NCBI RefSeq assembly: GCF_900591205.1
Contig: NZ_UUPU01000047.1
Coordinates: 62,001 to 126,000, forward strand
Length of the DNA: 64,000 bases
Reading direction: 5' to 3'
Source of the DNA: Pseudomonas viridiflava
GTDB lineage: Bacteria; Pseudomonadota; Gammaproteobacteria; Pseudomonadales; Pseudomonadaceae
Of the stretch, positions 20,613 through 27,955 are shown piece by piece. Both the position numbers and the translations under genes were made by a program. Numbering within the stretch: position 1 is the stretch's first letter; each line of letters opens with the position of its first letter. The notes beneath the pieces are model-generated. The model was not told the origin of the DNA. It did no database searches and saw only the letters and a list, made by a program, of their open reading frames with translations.

Positions 20613-20629
20613 TCGCAGCCTGAACATGT

Positions 20630-20656
20630 AAAACGCCAGCCGTGTGCTGGCGTTTT
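20630..20656 (+). terminator. Intrinsic terminator after ygiQ
   Basis: Eleven-base perfect stem AAAACGCCAGC / GCTGGCGTTTT with a five-base loop, 18 bases after the stop codon. The A- and T-runs make it usable in both directions. Confidence 0.92.
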
Positions 20657-20703
20657 GCTTTCTAGCCGCTGGGTAGCCTGTTTGTTAAGGTGGCGCCCAT
20701 TGA

Positions 20704-20782
20704 ATCGCCATCGCGGGCAAGCCCGGCTCCCACAGGGGAATGCATTCCAAATGTGGGAGCCGGGCTTGCCCGCGATGAGGCC
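20704..20782. repeat. REPIN, GCGGGCAAGCCCGGCTCCCAC type
   Basis: Near-perfect inverted pair: atcgcgggcaagcccggctc and its complement flank an aatgcattcc spacer. It lies between the ygiQ terminator and the first T6SS cargo gene. Confidence 0.9.
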
Positions 20783-20817
20783 AGTCTGGCCACCACCCCT
20801 TTCAAGGAAGAACACCC

Positions 20818-21744
20818 ATGGGCAACCCCCTGGCCAGCATCGGCATGGACTCCAACCGCTCCCAGTTCATGGCGCGCCAGCGCATCGAAAGCGAGATCAA
20901 CCTGCCGCGCCTGTTTTCCGCCATCGACGCGGACCCCGGTATTGTCGGCGCGGGCGTGGTGTATATCGACGCCGATTTCAACGTGGTTACCCTGCGTGAA
21001 TTCAAGCCGATCTGCAGTATCAAGCCCAAGCGCATCATTGTGCGCGAGGCGCAGAAGTACATCGCGCCGGCCCAGTTCGCCGATCAGGTGCTGAACAACC
21101 CGCGCGAGTCGCGGCTGATGAGTGAAGCCTTCAATACCACCCTGGCCTGTACCGGCGCGGTGATCGGTTGGCTGGTGGTGTTGAGTGGCACCATCGCCAT
21201 TCCGTTCACCGCTGGCGCCAGCACCGTCGTGACGGCGATCGGCTACACCGCGGCCTCGGCGAGTACCGTCTCTTGCCTGGTCGGTGGGTTCCGCACGCGC
21301 AACGAAATCAACGACCCGGGGATGAACGATTACCTCGATAACGAGGAGTGGTATCAGGCCGCGACCAAGGTACTGGATGGTGCCGCCTTGGTCGGTGTGG
21401 GTGCGTCTGCGCTGACCACCGTAAAGCTGGTAAACATCACCCGCGCCGCCACCGGTAAGAGCATGCGCCAGGTGCTGAAAGGCTTGAACGGACAGGAGCG
21501 GGAGAAACTGACCAAAGAGCTGCTTAAAGTGGCTGACCCGCAAATGTCGACCAAGATGCGCAAGCTGCTGCAAATGAGTGGCGAGCTGCCCAAGCGCTTT
21601 ACGCCGACTCAACTCAAGCACGCCACCTATGTTCAATTGGGTGACGCCATCGGTGCTGGCATCAGCGTCTGGGGGCTGAAGCGTTCGGACAACTACGCAA
21701 AGGCTAAGACCTTTGCCGTCGGTTTGTACGAGGAGGCTGAGTGA
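20818..21744 (+). CDS. Putative T6SS effector 1, membrane-active, paired with immunity 1
   Basis: A 308-residue protein of a family I cannot name with certainty. It is placed as a type VI effector because it sits in a two-gene unit with a small membrane protein next to hcp, and a paralogous pair lies on the other side. A soluble N-terminal part (about 1-108) precedes a long hydrophobic Gly/Ala/Thr-rich stretch (about 109-157) able to form a membrane hairpin, another hydrophobic stretch at about 184-206, then a charged helical C-terminus. That layout recalls pore-forming Hcp cargo such as Tse4 of P. aeruginosa, but homology is not shown. AAGGAAGA precedes the ATG. No signal peptide, as expected for T6SS cargo. 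Confidence 0.6.
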   Translation: MGNPLASIGMDSNRSQFMARQRIESEINLPRLFSAIDADPGIVGAGVVYIDADFNVVTLREFKPICSIKPKRIIVREAQKYIAPAQFADQVLNNPRESRLMSEAFNTTLACTGAVIGWLVVLSGTIAIPFTAGASTVVTAIGYTAASASTVSCLVGGFRTRNEINDPGMNDYLDNEEWYQAATKVLDGAALVGVGASALTTVKLVNITRAATGKSMRQVLKGLNGQEREKLTKELLKVADPQMSTKMRKLLQMSGELPKRFTPTQLKHATYVQLGDAIGAGISVWGLKRSDNYAKAKTFAVGLYEEAE

Positions 21745-22184
21745 TGAGTGGCGTGCCGTCGTTGAAACCGTTTTTGCTGGCGCATTTCCCGGCGTTCATC
21801 GGCGTGATTCTCGCCGGTTGTCTGGGCGGGTCTGGCGTTATCTCCTTGGCGGCCAGCACTTATTTTGCCGATGTGCCCGTGGCCACCAACGCCACCGTGT
21901 CCTGGTTCGTGGTGGTGTTTGCCGCACTGTTCGTGACCAATAGCAACTTTCTGGTGGTGCGCGGGCATGCCTGGGCGGTGTGGGGGATGGTGGGTTTTTT
22001 TGTGCTGTGCCTGCTGGTGGCCTTGCCGACGCTGGCGTATCGGCCGCACTGGTTTATCTACAGTGAATGCCTGTTCTGGCCATTGCTGGGGTTGCTGCTG
22101 ATCAACAGCAAAGGCTATCGCCTGATGGTCGGGAAGTTGGTCGAAGTGCGCCGGCTACGCGAGGCAGCCAAAGCGGGCGCGTAG
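21744..22184 (+). CDS. Putative immunity protein 1, four-helix inner-membrane protein
   Basis: A 146-residue protein with four predicted membrane segments (about residues 10-32, 49-70, 77-98 and 107-122) and a basic C-terminal tail. The ATG shares one base with the stop of the effector gene (TGATG), and GAGGAGG lies just upstream, so both are made together. This tight coupling and the membrane location suggest it protects the producer from the neighbouring membrane-active toxin. It is clearly paralogous to the protein at 23774-24268, sharing PFLL, FIGVI, CLLVALP and FWPLLGLLL stretches. Function is inferred from context only. Confidence 0.6.
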   Translation: MSGVPSLKPFLLAHFPAFIGVILAGCLGGSGVISLAASTYFADVPVATNATVSWFVVVFAALFVTNSNFLVVRGHAWAVWGMVGFFVLCLLVALPTLAYRPHWFIYSECLFWPLLGLLLINSKGYRLMVGKLVEVRRLREAAKAGA

Positions 22185-22186
22185 GT

Positions 22187-22675
22187 TCAGATTTTGACGT
22201 TTTGACGAATATTCCAGCCGTACTTGACGGCGCCGCCGTCCTTGCCGCCGTCGGCTTTCTGCGGCTGGTAACTGACTTCGACGGTGGCGAAGTTCAGGCC
22301 GATCACTTCCGTCAATGTATCGGCCGAGGTCGCCGCATCGGTCTGGTACGAGATGACCATGACTTCCTTCATTGTCATCACCAGGTACTCCACCGCGCTG
22401 GAGCCTCCGGCCTTGCGCACCACCAGCCGCGCTTCGGGGTAATGCTTGCCGGTGGAGCAGGCCATCATCAGGTTGGGCGAAGACTTGTCCATGAGCTTGG
22501 AGATGGCCAGGTTTTGAATCTCGACCTTGCCCGCACCGCCGCCGCTGCCGGTGTGCATGGAGCCGGTTTGGGTCATGCCCCAACCCCATTTGCTGATCTC
22601 GATTTCATCGCGGTGAGACTGGTCTTTGGACTCGCCCTTGATGTCCCCCAACTTCAAAAACATATCAGTTGTCAT
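22187..22675 (-). CDS. hcp: Type VI secretion tube protein Hcp (Hcp1 family)
   Basis: A 162-residue protein that forms hexameric rings stacked into the T6SS inner tube and also carries small effectors in its lumen. Hallmarks include MFLKLGDIKGESKDQSH, SGGGAGKVEIQNL, MMACSTGKHYPEA, and the C-terminal YQPQKADGGKDGG with KYGWNIRQN. GGGAG lies five bases before the ATG. No other T6SS structural gene is in the window, so this is an orphan hcp working with a main cluster elsewhere. It points opposite to the two flanking cargo pairs and its stop lies two bases from the end of immunity gene 1. Confidence 0.97.
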   Translation of the reverse strand: MTTDMFLKLGDIKGESKDQSHRDEIEISKWGWGMTQTGSMHTGSGGGAGKVEIQNLAISKLMDKSSPNLMMACSTGKHYPEARLVVRKAGGSSAVEYLVMTMKEVMVISYQTDAATSADTLTEVIGLNFATVEVSYQPQKADGGKDGGAVKYGWNIRQNVKI

Positions 22676-22862
22676 TGTCGCTCCCTGTCTTGGTATTCGC
22701 CGGTCGTGGCGTGGGGCGTACTTTTTCCTATTCGGGATCTGGCCTACAAGACGCTACATAACGATCAGGAAGTGCCTGTCCGCATAAAGCGAAGCTTCTG
22801 ACATTTTTAGGCGATGCCCAGTCTTTAACCTCTGCACTCTTGTGAAAAACCGGAGTAAAGGG

Positions 22863-23777
22863 ATGACTTCCAGTGTGTTGAAAGACGGTTTCCCCAGTGC
22901 CCATTTGACGACGCGGCAGCGGGTCGAAAGCAGTATTGATCTGCGTAAGTTGTTTGCGGCTATTGATGCTGATCCCGCCATTGTCGGGGCTGGCGTGGTG
23001 TATCTCGACGCCGAGTTGCGGGCGGTGGTGTTGCGTGAGTTTCAGCCGATTTGCAGTGTGGCGCCGAAGAAGGTGATTTTGCGCGAGGCGCCAGGTTATG
23101 TCGGACGGGTGGAGTTCGCTCGGCGGCTGGCGAATGAACCGCGTGAGTCAAGGGTGGCGTTTGAGGCGATGAATACGGGGTTGGCGTGTACTTCGGCGGT
23201 GATTAGTTGGTTGGTGATTGCGGGGGGACTGGGCTTGAGTCCGTTTACCTTTGGGGCTACTGGGGTGGCCGCTGCGATCAGCGTAGTGGGCGCATCAGCC
23301 AGCACTCTTCAATGTGCTATTGGCATTCGCCGGACCCGCAATGAAATGACTGATCCTGGTCGGAACGACGCTCTGGACAGCGAACAGTGGTATCAGGCCG
23401 TTACAGCCGGATTGGATGCGGCTTCGTTGATCGGTGCTGGTAGTACAGCTATGTCGACGATGCGATTCGTCAGCACGCTCAAAAAGGCAACGGGGAGAAA
23501 CACGTACCAAATACTAAAAGGGTTAAATCGACAGGAGCGGTTAAGGCTCACTAAAGAGTTATTGAGTATCAACCATCCGGAGATGACCCGGAAAATGATC
23601 AAATTAAAACAAATGGCTGGAGAGATACCCAAGCGCCACACTTCGGTAGAAGTCAGGCGCGCAACCCTCTTGCAGATGTTCGATGTCCTCGGTGCCATAT
23701 CGAGCGTTGCTGGCAGTGTACGGTCCGGGAATATCCGGATGATCGCAGTTGGGCTGTATGAGGAGATATCAGAATGA
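22863..23777 (+). CDS. Putative T6SS effector 2, paralog of effector 1
   Basis: A 304-residue paralog of the protein at 20818-21744, alike from end to end: LRKLFAAIDADP, IVGAGVVY, LREFQPICSV, NEPRESR, a hydrophobic Gly/Ala-rich stretch in the middle, EQWYQA, LKGLNRQER and GLYEEISE all have counterparts. GGAG lies seven bases before ATG 22863; an earlier in-frame GTG at 22842 is less likely. It is divergent from hcp. Base composition shifts inside the gene: the 60 bases from 23101 hold 40 G/C, those from 23461 only 28, so the C-terminal half looks acquired or recombined. Role inferred from context as for effector 1. Confidence 0.6.
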   Translation: MTSSVLKDGFPSAHLTTRQRVESSIDLRKLFAAIDADPAIVGAGVVYLDAELRAVVLREFQPICSVAPKKVILREAPGYVGRVEFARRLANEPRESRVAFEAMNTGLACTSAVISWLVIAGGLGLSPFTFGATGVAAAISVVGASASTLQCAIGIRRTRNEMTDPGRNDALDSEQWYQAVTAGLDAASLIGAGSTAMSTMRFVSTLKKATGRNTYQILKGLNRQERLRLTKELLSINHPEMTRKMIKLKQMAGEIPKRHTSVEVRRATLLQMFDVLGAISSVAGSVRSGNIRMIAVGLYEEISE

Positions 23778-24268
23778 GTTTGCTCGGAAAGCGATATCTG
23801 ATACCTGTGGGTCCTTTTCTTTTGCGTTACTTTCCCGTTTTTATCGGTGTGATCTTTTCAGGGATTTTTGGCGGTACGGCGGTGGTTGTGCTGGTGGAAA
23901 ACTATTATTTACCATCGTTATCGAACGCTGCAGGTGAAAATGCCTGCGTCGTGCTGGCCCTCTTTATCACGCTCTGCAACGTCATGATTGGCTATGGATG
24001 GCCAAAGTGGGTCTGGGGTATGCGCGGCCTTTTCCTCGCTTGCCTGTTGGTTGCTTTGCCTGGTTTTCATTTCTCCCCGCATCCATTCATTTACGTTGAG
24101 TGTTTTTTTTGGCCGCTACTTGGCCTGCTACTGCTGCGCAGCAAGCGCTACCGAGAGTTTCTCGCAAAAACCGTAGAACTCCGCCACCTGCGCGCAAAAG
24201 TCCAGGCCGCCATCAACAAACGCCGCAAACACGAGCGCGCCATCATCCGAATAAAAAAACCGAGGTGA
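23774..24268 (+). CDS. Putative immunity protein 2, four-helix membrane protein
   Basis: A 164-residue membrane protein, paralogous to the product of 21744-22184, with four predicted membrane segments and a longer, strongly basic C-terminal tail (NKRRKHERAIIRIKKPR). Its ATG overlaps the effector 2 stop by four bases (ATGA). Its GC content is low for this genome: the 60 bases from 23881 contain 26 G/C. A hairpin overlaps the stop codon. I infer that it gives specific protection against effector 2. Confidence 0.6.
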   Translation: MSLLGKRYLIPVGPFLLRYFPVFIGVIFSGIFGGTAVVVLVENYYLPSLSNAAGENACVVLALFITLCNVMIGYGWPKWVWGMRGLFLACLLVALPGFHFSPHPFIYVECFFWPLLGLLLLRSKRYREFLAKTVELRHLRAKVQAAINKRRKHERAIIRIKKPR

Positions 24269-24280
24269 TTCCCCACCTCG
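24253..24280 (-). terminator. Hairpin over the immunity 2 stop codon, oriented as a minus-strand terminator
   Basis: CGAGGTG / CACCTCG arms (24261-24267 and 24274-24280) with the T-tract on the minus strand. It would stop leftward transcription entering the T6SS module; read rightward it lacks a T-run. Confidence 0.55.
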
Positions 24281-24469
24281 CCACCCACCCAACCGCTACC
24301 GCTGCACCCACTCGCGCCACAAATATGTGCAGGTCATGCACCATCACCCCACCGTTGGCGCCGTTTTGGTGCTGTACTGCACCGGGTCTTACGATAAAGC
24401 GCAATGACCGCCGCTCTGGCATAAGTCTTGCGCGCTTTGTGCCCATGCCCTGGCTCGCAGGAGGCCGCC

Positions 24470-27400
24470 GTGTCGATTCATGTCGCGTTGCACCACGTTA
24501 CGCATTACCGCTATGACCGCGCTGTCGAACTCGGCCCGCAGATCGTGCGTTTGCGCCCGGCGGCTCATAGCCGCACGCGGATTTTGTCCTACGCGCTGAA
24601 AGTGCTGCCCGAGCAGCACTTCATCAATTGGCAGCAAGACCCCCAGGGCAATTACCTGGCGCGGTTGGTGTTCCCGGAAAAGACCGACGAGCTGCGCATC
24701 GAAGTCGACCTGGTCGCCGAGATGGCGGTGTTCAACCCGTTCGACTTTTTCCTCGAACCCTACGCCGAAAAAATCCCCTTCAGTTACGCTGCCGATGAGC
24801 AGCGCGAGCTGGCGCCATACTTGGAAACCCTGCCGCTGACGCCACGGTTTGCCGCCTACCTGGCCGGCATCGACCGCACGCCGTTACCTGCTGTGGATTT
24901 CCTGGTGGGACTCAACCAGCGCCTGGCGGCCGATATCGGTTACCTGATTCGCATGGAGCCGGGGGTGCAAACCCCGGAATTCACCCTGGAAAACGCCTCC
25001 GGTTCCTGCCGGGATTCGGCCTGGCTGCTCGTGCAATTGCTGCGCAACCTGGGGTTGGCGGCGCGCTTTGTGTCCGGCTATCTGATCCAGCTGACCGCCG
25101 ACGTCAAAGCCCTAGATGGCCCGTCCGGCACCGAGGTGGACTTCACCGACCTGCACGCCTGGTGCGAAGTGTATTTGCCTGGCGCTGGCTGGATCGGGCT
25201 GGATGCCACCTCCGGGTTGTTCGCCGGTGAAGGCCATATCCCGTTGGCCTGTAGTCCCGATCCATCCTCCGCCGCGCCGATCAGTGGGCTGGTGGAACCG
25301 TGCGAGTGCGAATTTACCCACGAAATGTCGGTTGAGCGGATTTGGGAAGCCCCACGGGTTACCAAGCCCTACACCGAAGAGCAATGGCTGGCGATCCAGG
25401 CCCTTGGCCGGCAGATCGACGGCGACCTGCTCAAGGACGACGTGCGCTTGACCATGGGCGGCGAGCCGACCTTCGTGTCCATCGACGACCCCGACGGTGC
25501 CGAGTGGAACACCGCAGCCCTCGGGCCGGACAAGCGCCGGCTGTCCGCCGAGCTGTTCCAGCGTATGCGCAACCACTACGCGCCCAAGGGCCTGGTGCAT
25601 TTTGGCCAGGGCAAGTGGTATCCCGGCGAGCAACTGCCGCGCTGGTCGCTCAATTGCTACTGGCGCCGTGATGGTGTGCCGATCTGGCATAACAGTGCGC
25701 TGATCGCCGATGAGCAACAGGACTACGGCGCGGATGGCGTGCTGGCCGGGCGCTTCCTGGCCAGCGTCGCCGAGCGCCTCAAGCTGCCGGCGCGCTTTGT
25801 GTTCCCGGCTTTCGAAGACAACTTCTACTACCTGTGGCGCGAAGGCGCGCTGCCGCAAAACGTCACCGCCCAGGACCCGCGCCTGAGCGACGACCTGGAG
25901 CGCGAACGCCTGCGCAAAGTGTTCGGCCAGGGCCTGGACAAAGTTATCGGCCAAGTGCTGCCGCTGGCGCGCACCGCCGCCAATGATCGCTGGCAGAGCG
26001 GGCGCTGGTTCCTGCGGGACAACCACTGCCGGCTGGTGCCGGGGGATTCGCCGCTGGGCTATCGCCTGCCGTTGGCGTCGCAGCCGTGGGTGACGGCGGC
26101 GGAGTATCCGTTTGTGCACCCCACCGACCCGAATCAGGACCAGCCGCAGCTGCCGAGCAGTGCCCAATTGCAAAGCCATGGCGAGCCCGCGCCGAGCGAC
26201 GAGCGTGTGCCGAAGGTGGACGAGTCCGCCGACTGGCTGACCCGCACCGCCTTGTGCGCCGAAGCACGCGAAGGGCGTCTGTACCTCTTTATGCCGCCGC
26301 TGGAGCGTGTCGAGGATTACCTGGAGCTGGTGGCCGCCATCGAAGCCACCGCCGAAGAGCTGCATTGCCCGGTCTTGCTGGAAGGCTACGAGCCGCCGTT
26401 CGACACGCGGCTGAGCAACTTCCGGGTCACGCCGGACCCGGGTGTGATTGAGGTCAACGTGCAGCCGTCCGCCACTTGGGACGAGTTGGTGGAACGCACC
26501 GAATTCCTCTACGAAGAGGCGCGGCAAACTCGCCTGACCACCGAAAAATTCATGATCGACGGCCGCCATACCGGCACCGGTGGCGGCAACCACTTTGTGC
26601 TGGGGGGCGCCACGCCCAAGGATTCGCCCTTCCTGCGCAGGCCGGACCTGCTGCGCAGCCTGATCAGCTACTGGCATAACCACCCCTCGCTGTCGTACCT
26701 GTTTTCCGGGCTGTTTATCGGCCCGACCTCCCAGGCGCCGCGGGTGGACGAAGCCCGTAACGATGCGCTGTATGAGCTGGAAATCGCCTTCGCACAGATG
26801 CCCGACGCAGGTGAGGAGTGCCCGCCATGGTTGGTGGACCGCCTGCTGCGCAACCTGTTGATCGACGTAACCGGCAACACTCACCGGGCCGAATTCTGCA
26901 TCGACAAACTCTACTCGCCCGATGGCGCCACCGGCCGCCTGGGCCTGCTGGAATTGCGCGCCTTTGAAATGCCGCCCCATGCGCGTATGAGCCTGACCCA
27001 GCAATTGCTGCTGCGAGCCCTGGTGGCGCGCTTCTGGCGCGAGCCTTACGCGCCGCCGAAATTGGCGCGGTGGGGCACCGAGCTGCACGACCGCTTCCTG
27101 TTGCCGCACTTTATCGAGCAAGACTTCGCCGACGTGATTGTCGACCTGAATGCCGCTGGCTACCCGTTGCGCGCCGAATGGTTTGCCGCGCACCTGGAGT
27201 TCCGTTTCCCCAAGGTCGGTGACTACGCCGTCAGTGGGATCGAGCTGGAACTGCGCCAGGCCCTGGAACCCTGGCATGTGTTGGGCGAGGAGGGCGCGGT
27301 GGGTGGCACCGTGCGTTATGTGGATTCGTCGCTTGAGCGCTTGCAGGTGAAGCTGAACGGCCTGCCGCCGCAGCGTTATCTGCTGACCTGCAACGGCATC

Positions 27401-27760
27401 CCGGTGCCGCTGCAACCGACCGGGCGCGTTGGCGAGTTTGTGGCCGGTGTGCGTTACCGCGCCTGGCAACCGGCCAACTGCCTGCAACCGACCATCGCGG
27501 TGCATGCGCCGTTGGTGTTCGACCTGCTGGACACCTGGATGCAACGCTCGCTGGGCGGCTGCCAGTACCACGTCGCGCATCCCGGCGGGCGCAACTACGA
27601 CAGCTTGCCGGTGAATGCCAATGAGGCTGAGAGCCGGCGTATGGCGCGGTTTTTCCGCTTGGGGCATAGCCCAGGCAAGCTGCCGGTTCCGCCTGTGGTG
27701 ATCAACGACGAATTGCCGATGACCCTGGATCTGCGACGCTTCCCCAATAAAAATGACTGA
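24470..27760 (+). CDS. Transglutaminase-like protein with DUF2126 region
   Basis: A 1096-residue two-part protein. The N-terminal part is a bacterial transglutaminase-like cysteine protease fold: strand-rich start (HHVTHYRYDRAV), then the triad Cys180 (GSCRDSAW), His229 (DLHAW) and Asp245 (GLDATSG). The C-terminal 770 residues are DUF2126, starting near TMGGEPTFVSIDD (about 329) with GRHTGTGGGNH further on. It is found next to circularly permuted ATP-grasp/alpha-E proteins, a set predicted to make and process a peptide or amide product; the substrate is unknown. GTG 24470 is chosen because GGAGG lies six bases upstream; the frame opens at 24428. First gene of a cluster on the + strand. Confidence 0.9.
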   Translation: MSIHVALHHVTHYRYDRAVELGPQIVRLRPAAHSRTRILSYALKVLPEQHFINWQQDPQGNYLARLVFPEKTDELRIEVDLVAEMAVFNPFDFFLEPYAEKIPFSYAADEQRELAPYLETLPLTPRFAAYLAGIDRTPLPAVDFLVGLNQRLAADIGYLIRMEPGVQTPEFTLENASGSCRDSAWLLVQLLRNLGLAARFVSGYLIQLTADVKALDGPSGTEVDFTDLHAWCEVYLPGAGWIGLDATSGLFAGEGHIPLACSPDPSSAAPISGLVEPCECEFTHEMSVERIWEAPRVTKPYTEEQWLAIQALGRQIDGDLLKDDVRLTMGGEPTFVSIDDPDGAEWNTAALGPDKRRLSAELFQRMRNHYAPKGLVHFGQGKWYPGEQLPRWSLNCYWRRDGVPIWHNSALIADEQQDYGADGVLAGRFLASVAERLKLPARFVFPAFEDNFYYLWREGALPQNVTAQDPRLSDDLERERLRKVFGQGLDKVIGQVLPLARTAANDRWQSGRWFLRDNHCRLVPGDSPLGYRLPLASQPWVTAAEYPFVHPTDPNQDQPQLPSSAQLQSHGEPAPSDERVPKVDESADWLTRTALCAEAREGRLYLFMPPLERVEDYLELVAAIEATAEELHCPVLLEGYEPPFDTRLSNFRVTPDPGVIEVNVQPSATWDELVERTEFLYEEARQTRLTTEKFMIDGRHTGTGGGNHFVLGGATPKDSPFLRRPDLLRSLISYWHNHPSLSYLFSGLFIGPTSQAPRVDEARNDALYELEIAFAQMPDAGEECPPWLVDRLLRNLLIDVTGNTHRAEFCIDKLYSPDGATGRLGLLELRAFEMPPHARMSLTQQLLLRALVARFWREPYAPPKLARWGTELHDRFLLPHFIEQDFADVIVDLNAAGYPLRAEWFAAHLEFRFPKVGDYAVSGIELELRQALEPWHVLGEEGAVGGTVRYVDSSLERLQVKLNGLPPQRYLLTCNGIPVPLQPTGRVGEFVAGVRYRAWQPANCLQPTIAVHAPLVFDLLDTWMQRSLGGCQYHVAHPGGRNYDSLPVNANEAESRRMARFFRLGHSPGKLPVPPVVINDELPMTLDLRRFPNKND

Positions 27761-27789
27761 ATACGATCCATGTGCAAGTGAAGTGCTTT

Positions 27790-27882
27790 TGTGGCGAGCG
27801 GGCTTGCCCGCGTTGGGACGCGAAGCGGCCCCAGAAAATCGGACTGCTGCGCAGTCCAACGCGGGCAAGCCCGCTCGCCACA
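27790..27882. repeat. Long-type REP inverted pair, GTGGCGAGCGGGCTTGCCCGCGTTGG type
   Basis: A large near-perfect inverted repeat with arms of about 26 bases, and an inner region carrying gcgaagcggccc and gctgcgcag. Same class as the repeat at 45763-45859. It separates the two cluster genes. Confidence 0.88.
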
Positions 27883-27955
27883 GGTGTTTTCATCCCACAT
27901 TAGATTGCAGTGAAATTGATTTAAACTGACTCCCCTTGCCTCTGCCGAGCGTTCC

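Noticed and set aside
18327..20627. A 766-codon open frame on the minus strand opposite ygiQ
   Set aside because: It lies wholly antisense to a clear radical SAM gene, has no recognisable domains, and is rich in Val/Gly/Arg as expected from a GC-rich shadow frame.
22676..22862. Possible sigma-54 promoter upstream of hcp
   Set aside because: A GGCAC occurs on the minus strand but no TTGC is found at the right distance.
25112..27868. A 918-codon frame opposite the DUF2126 gene
   Set aside because: Antisense shadow; the + strand product has a full catalytic triad and the right N-terminus.
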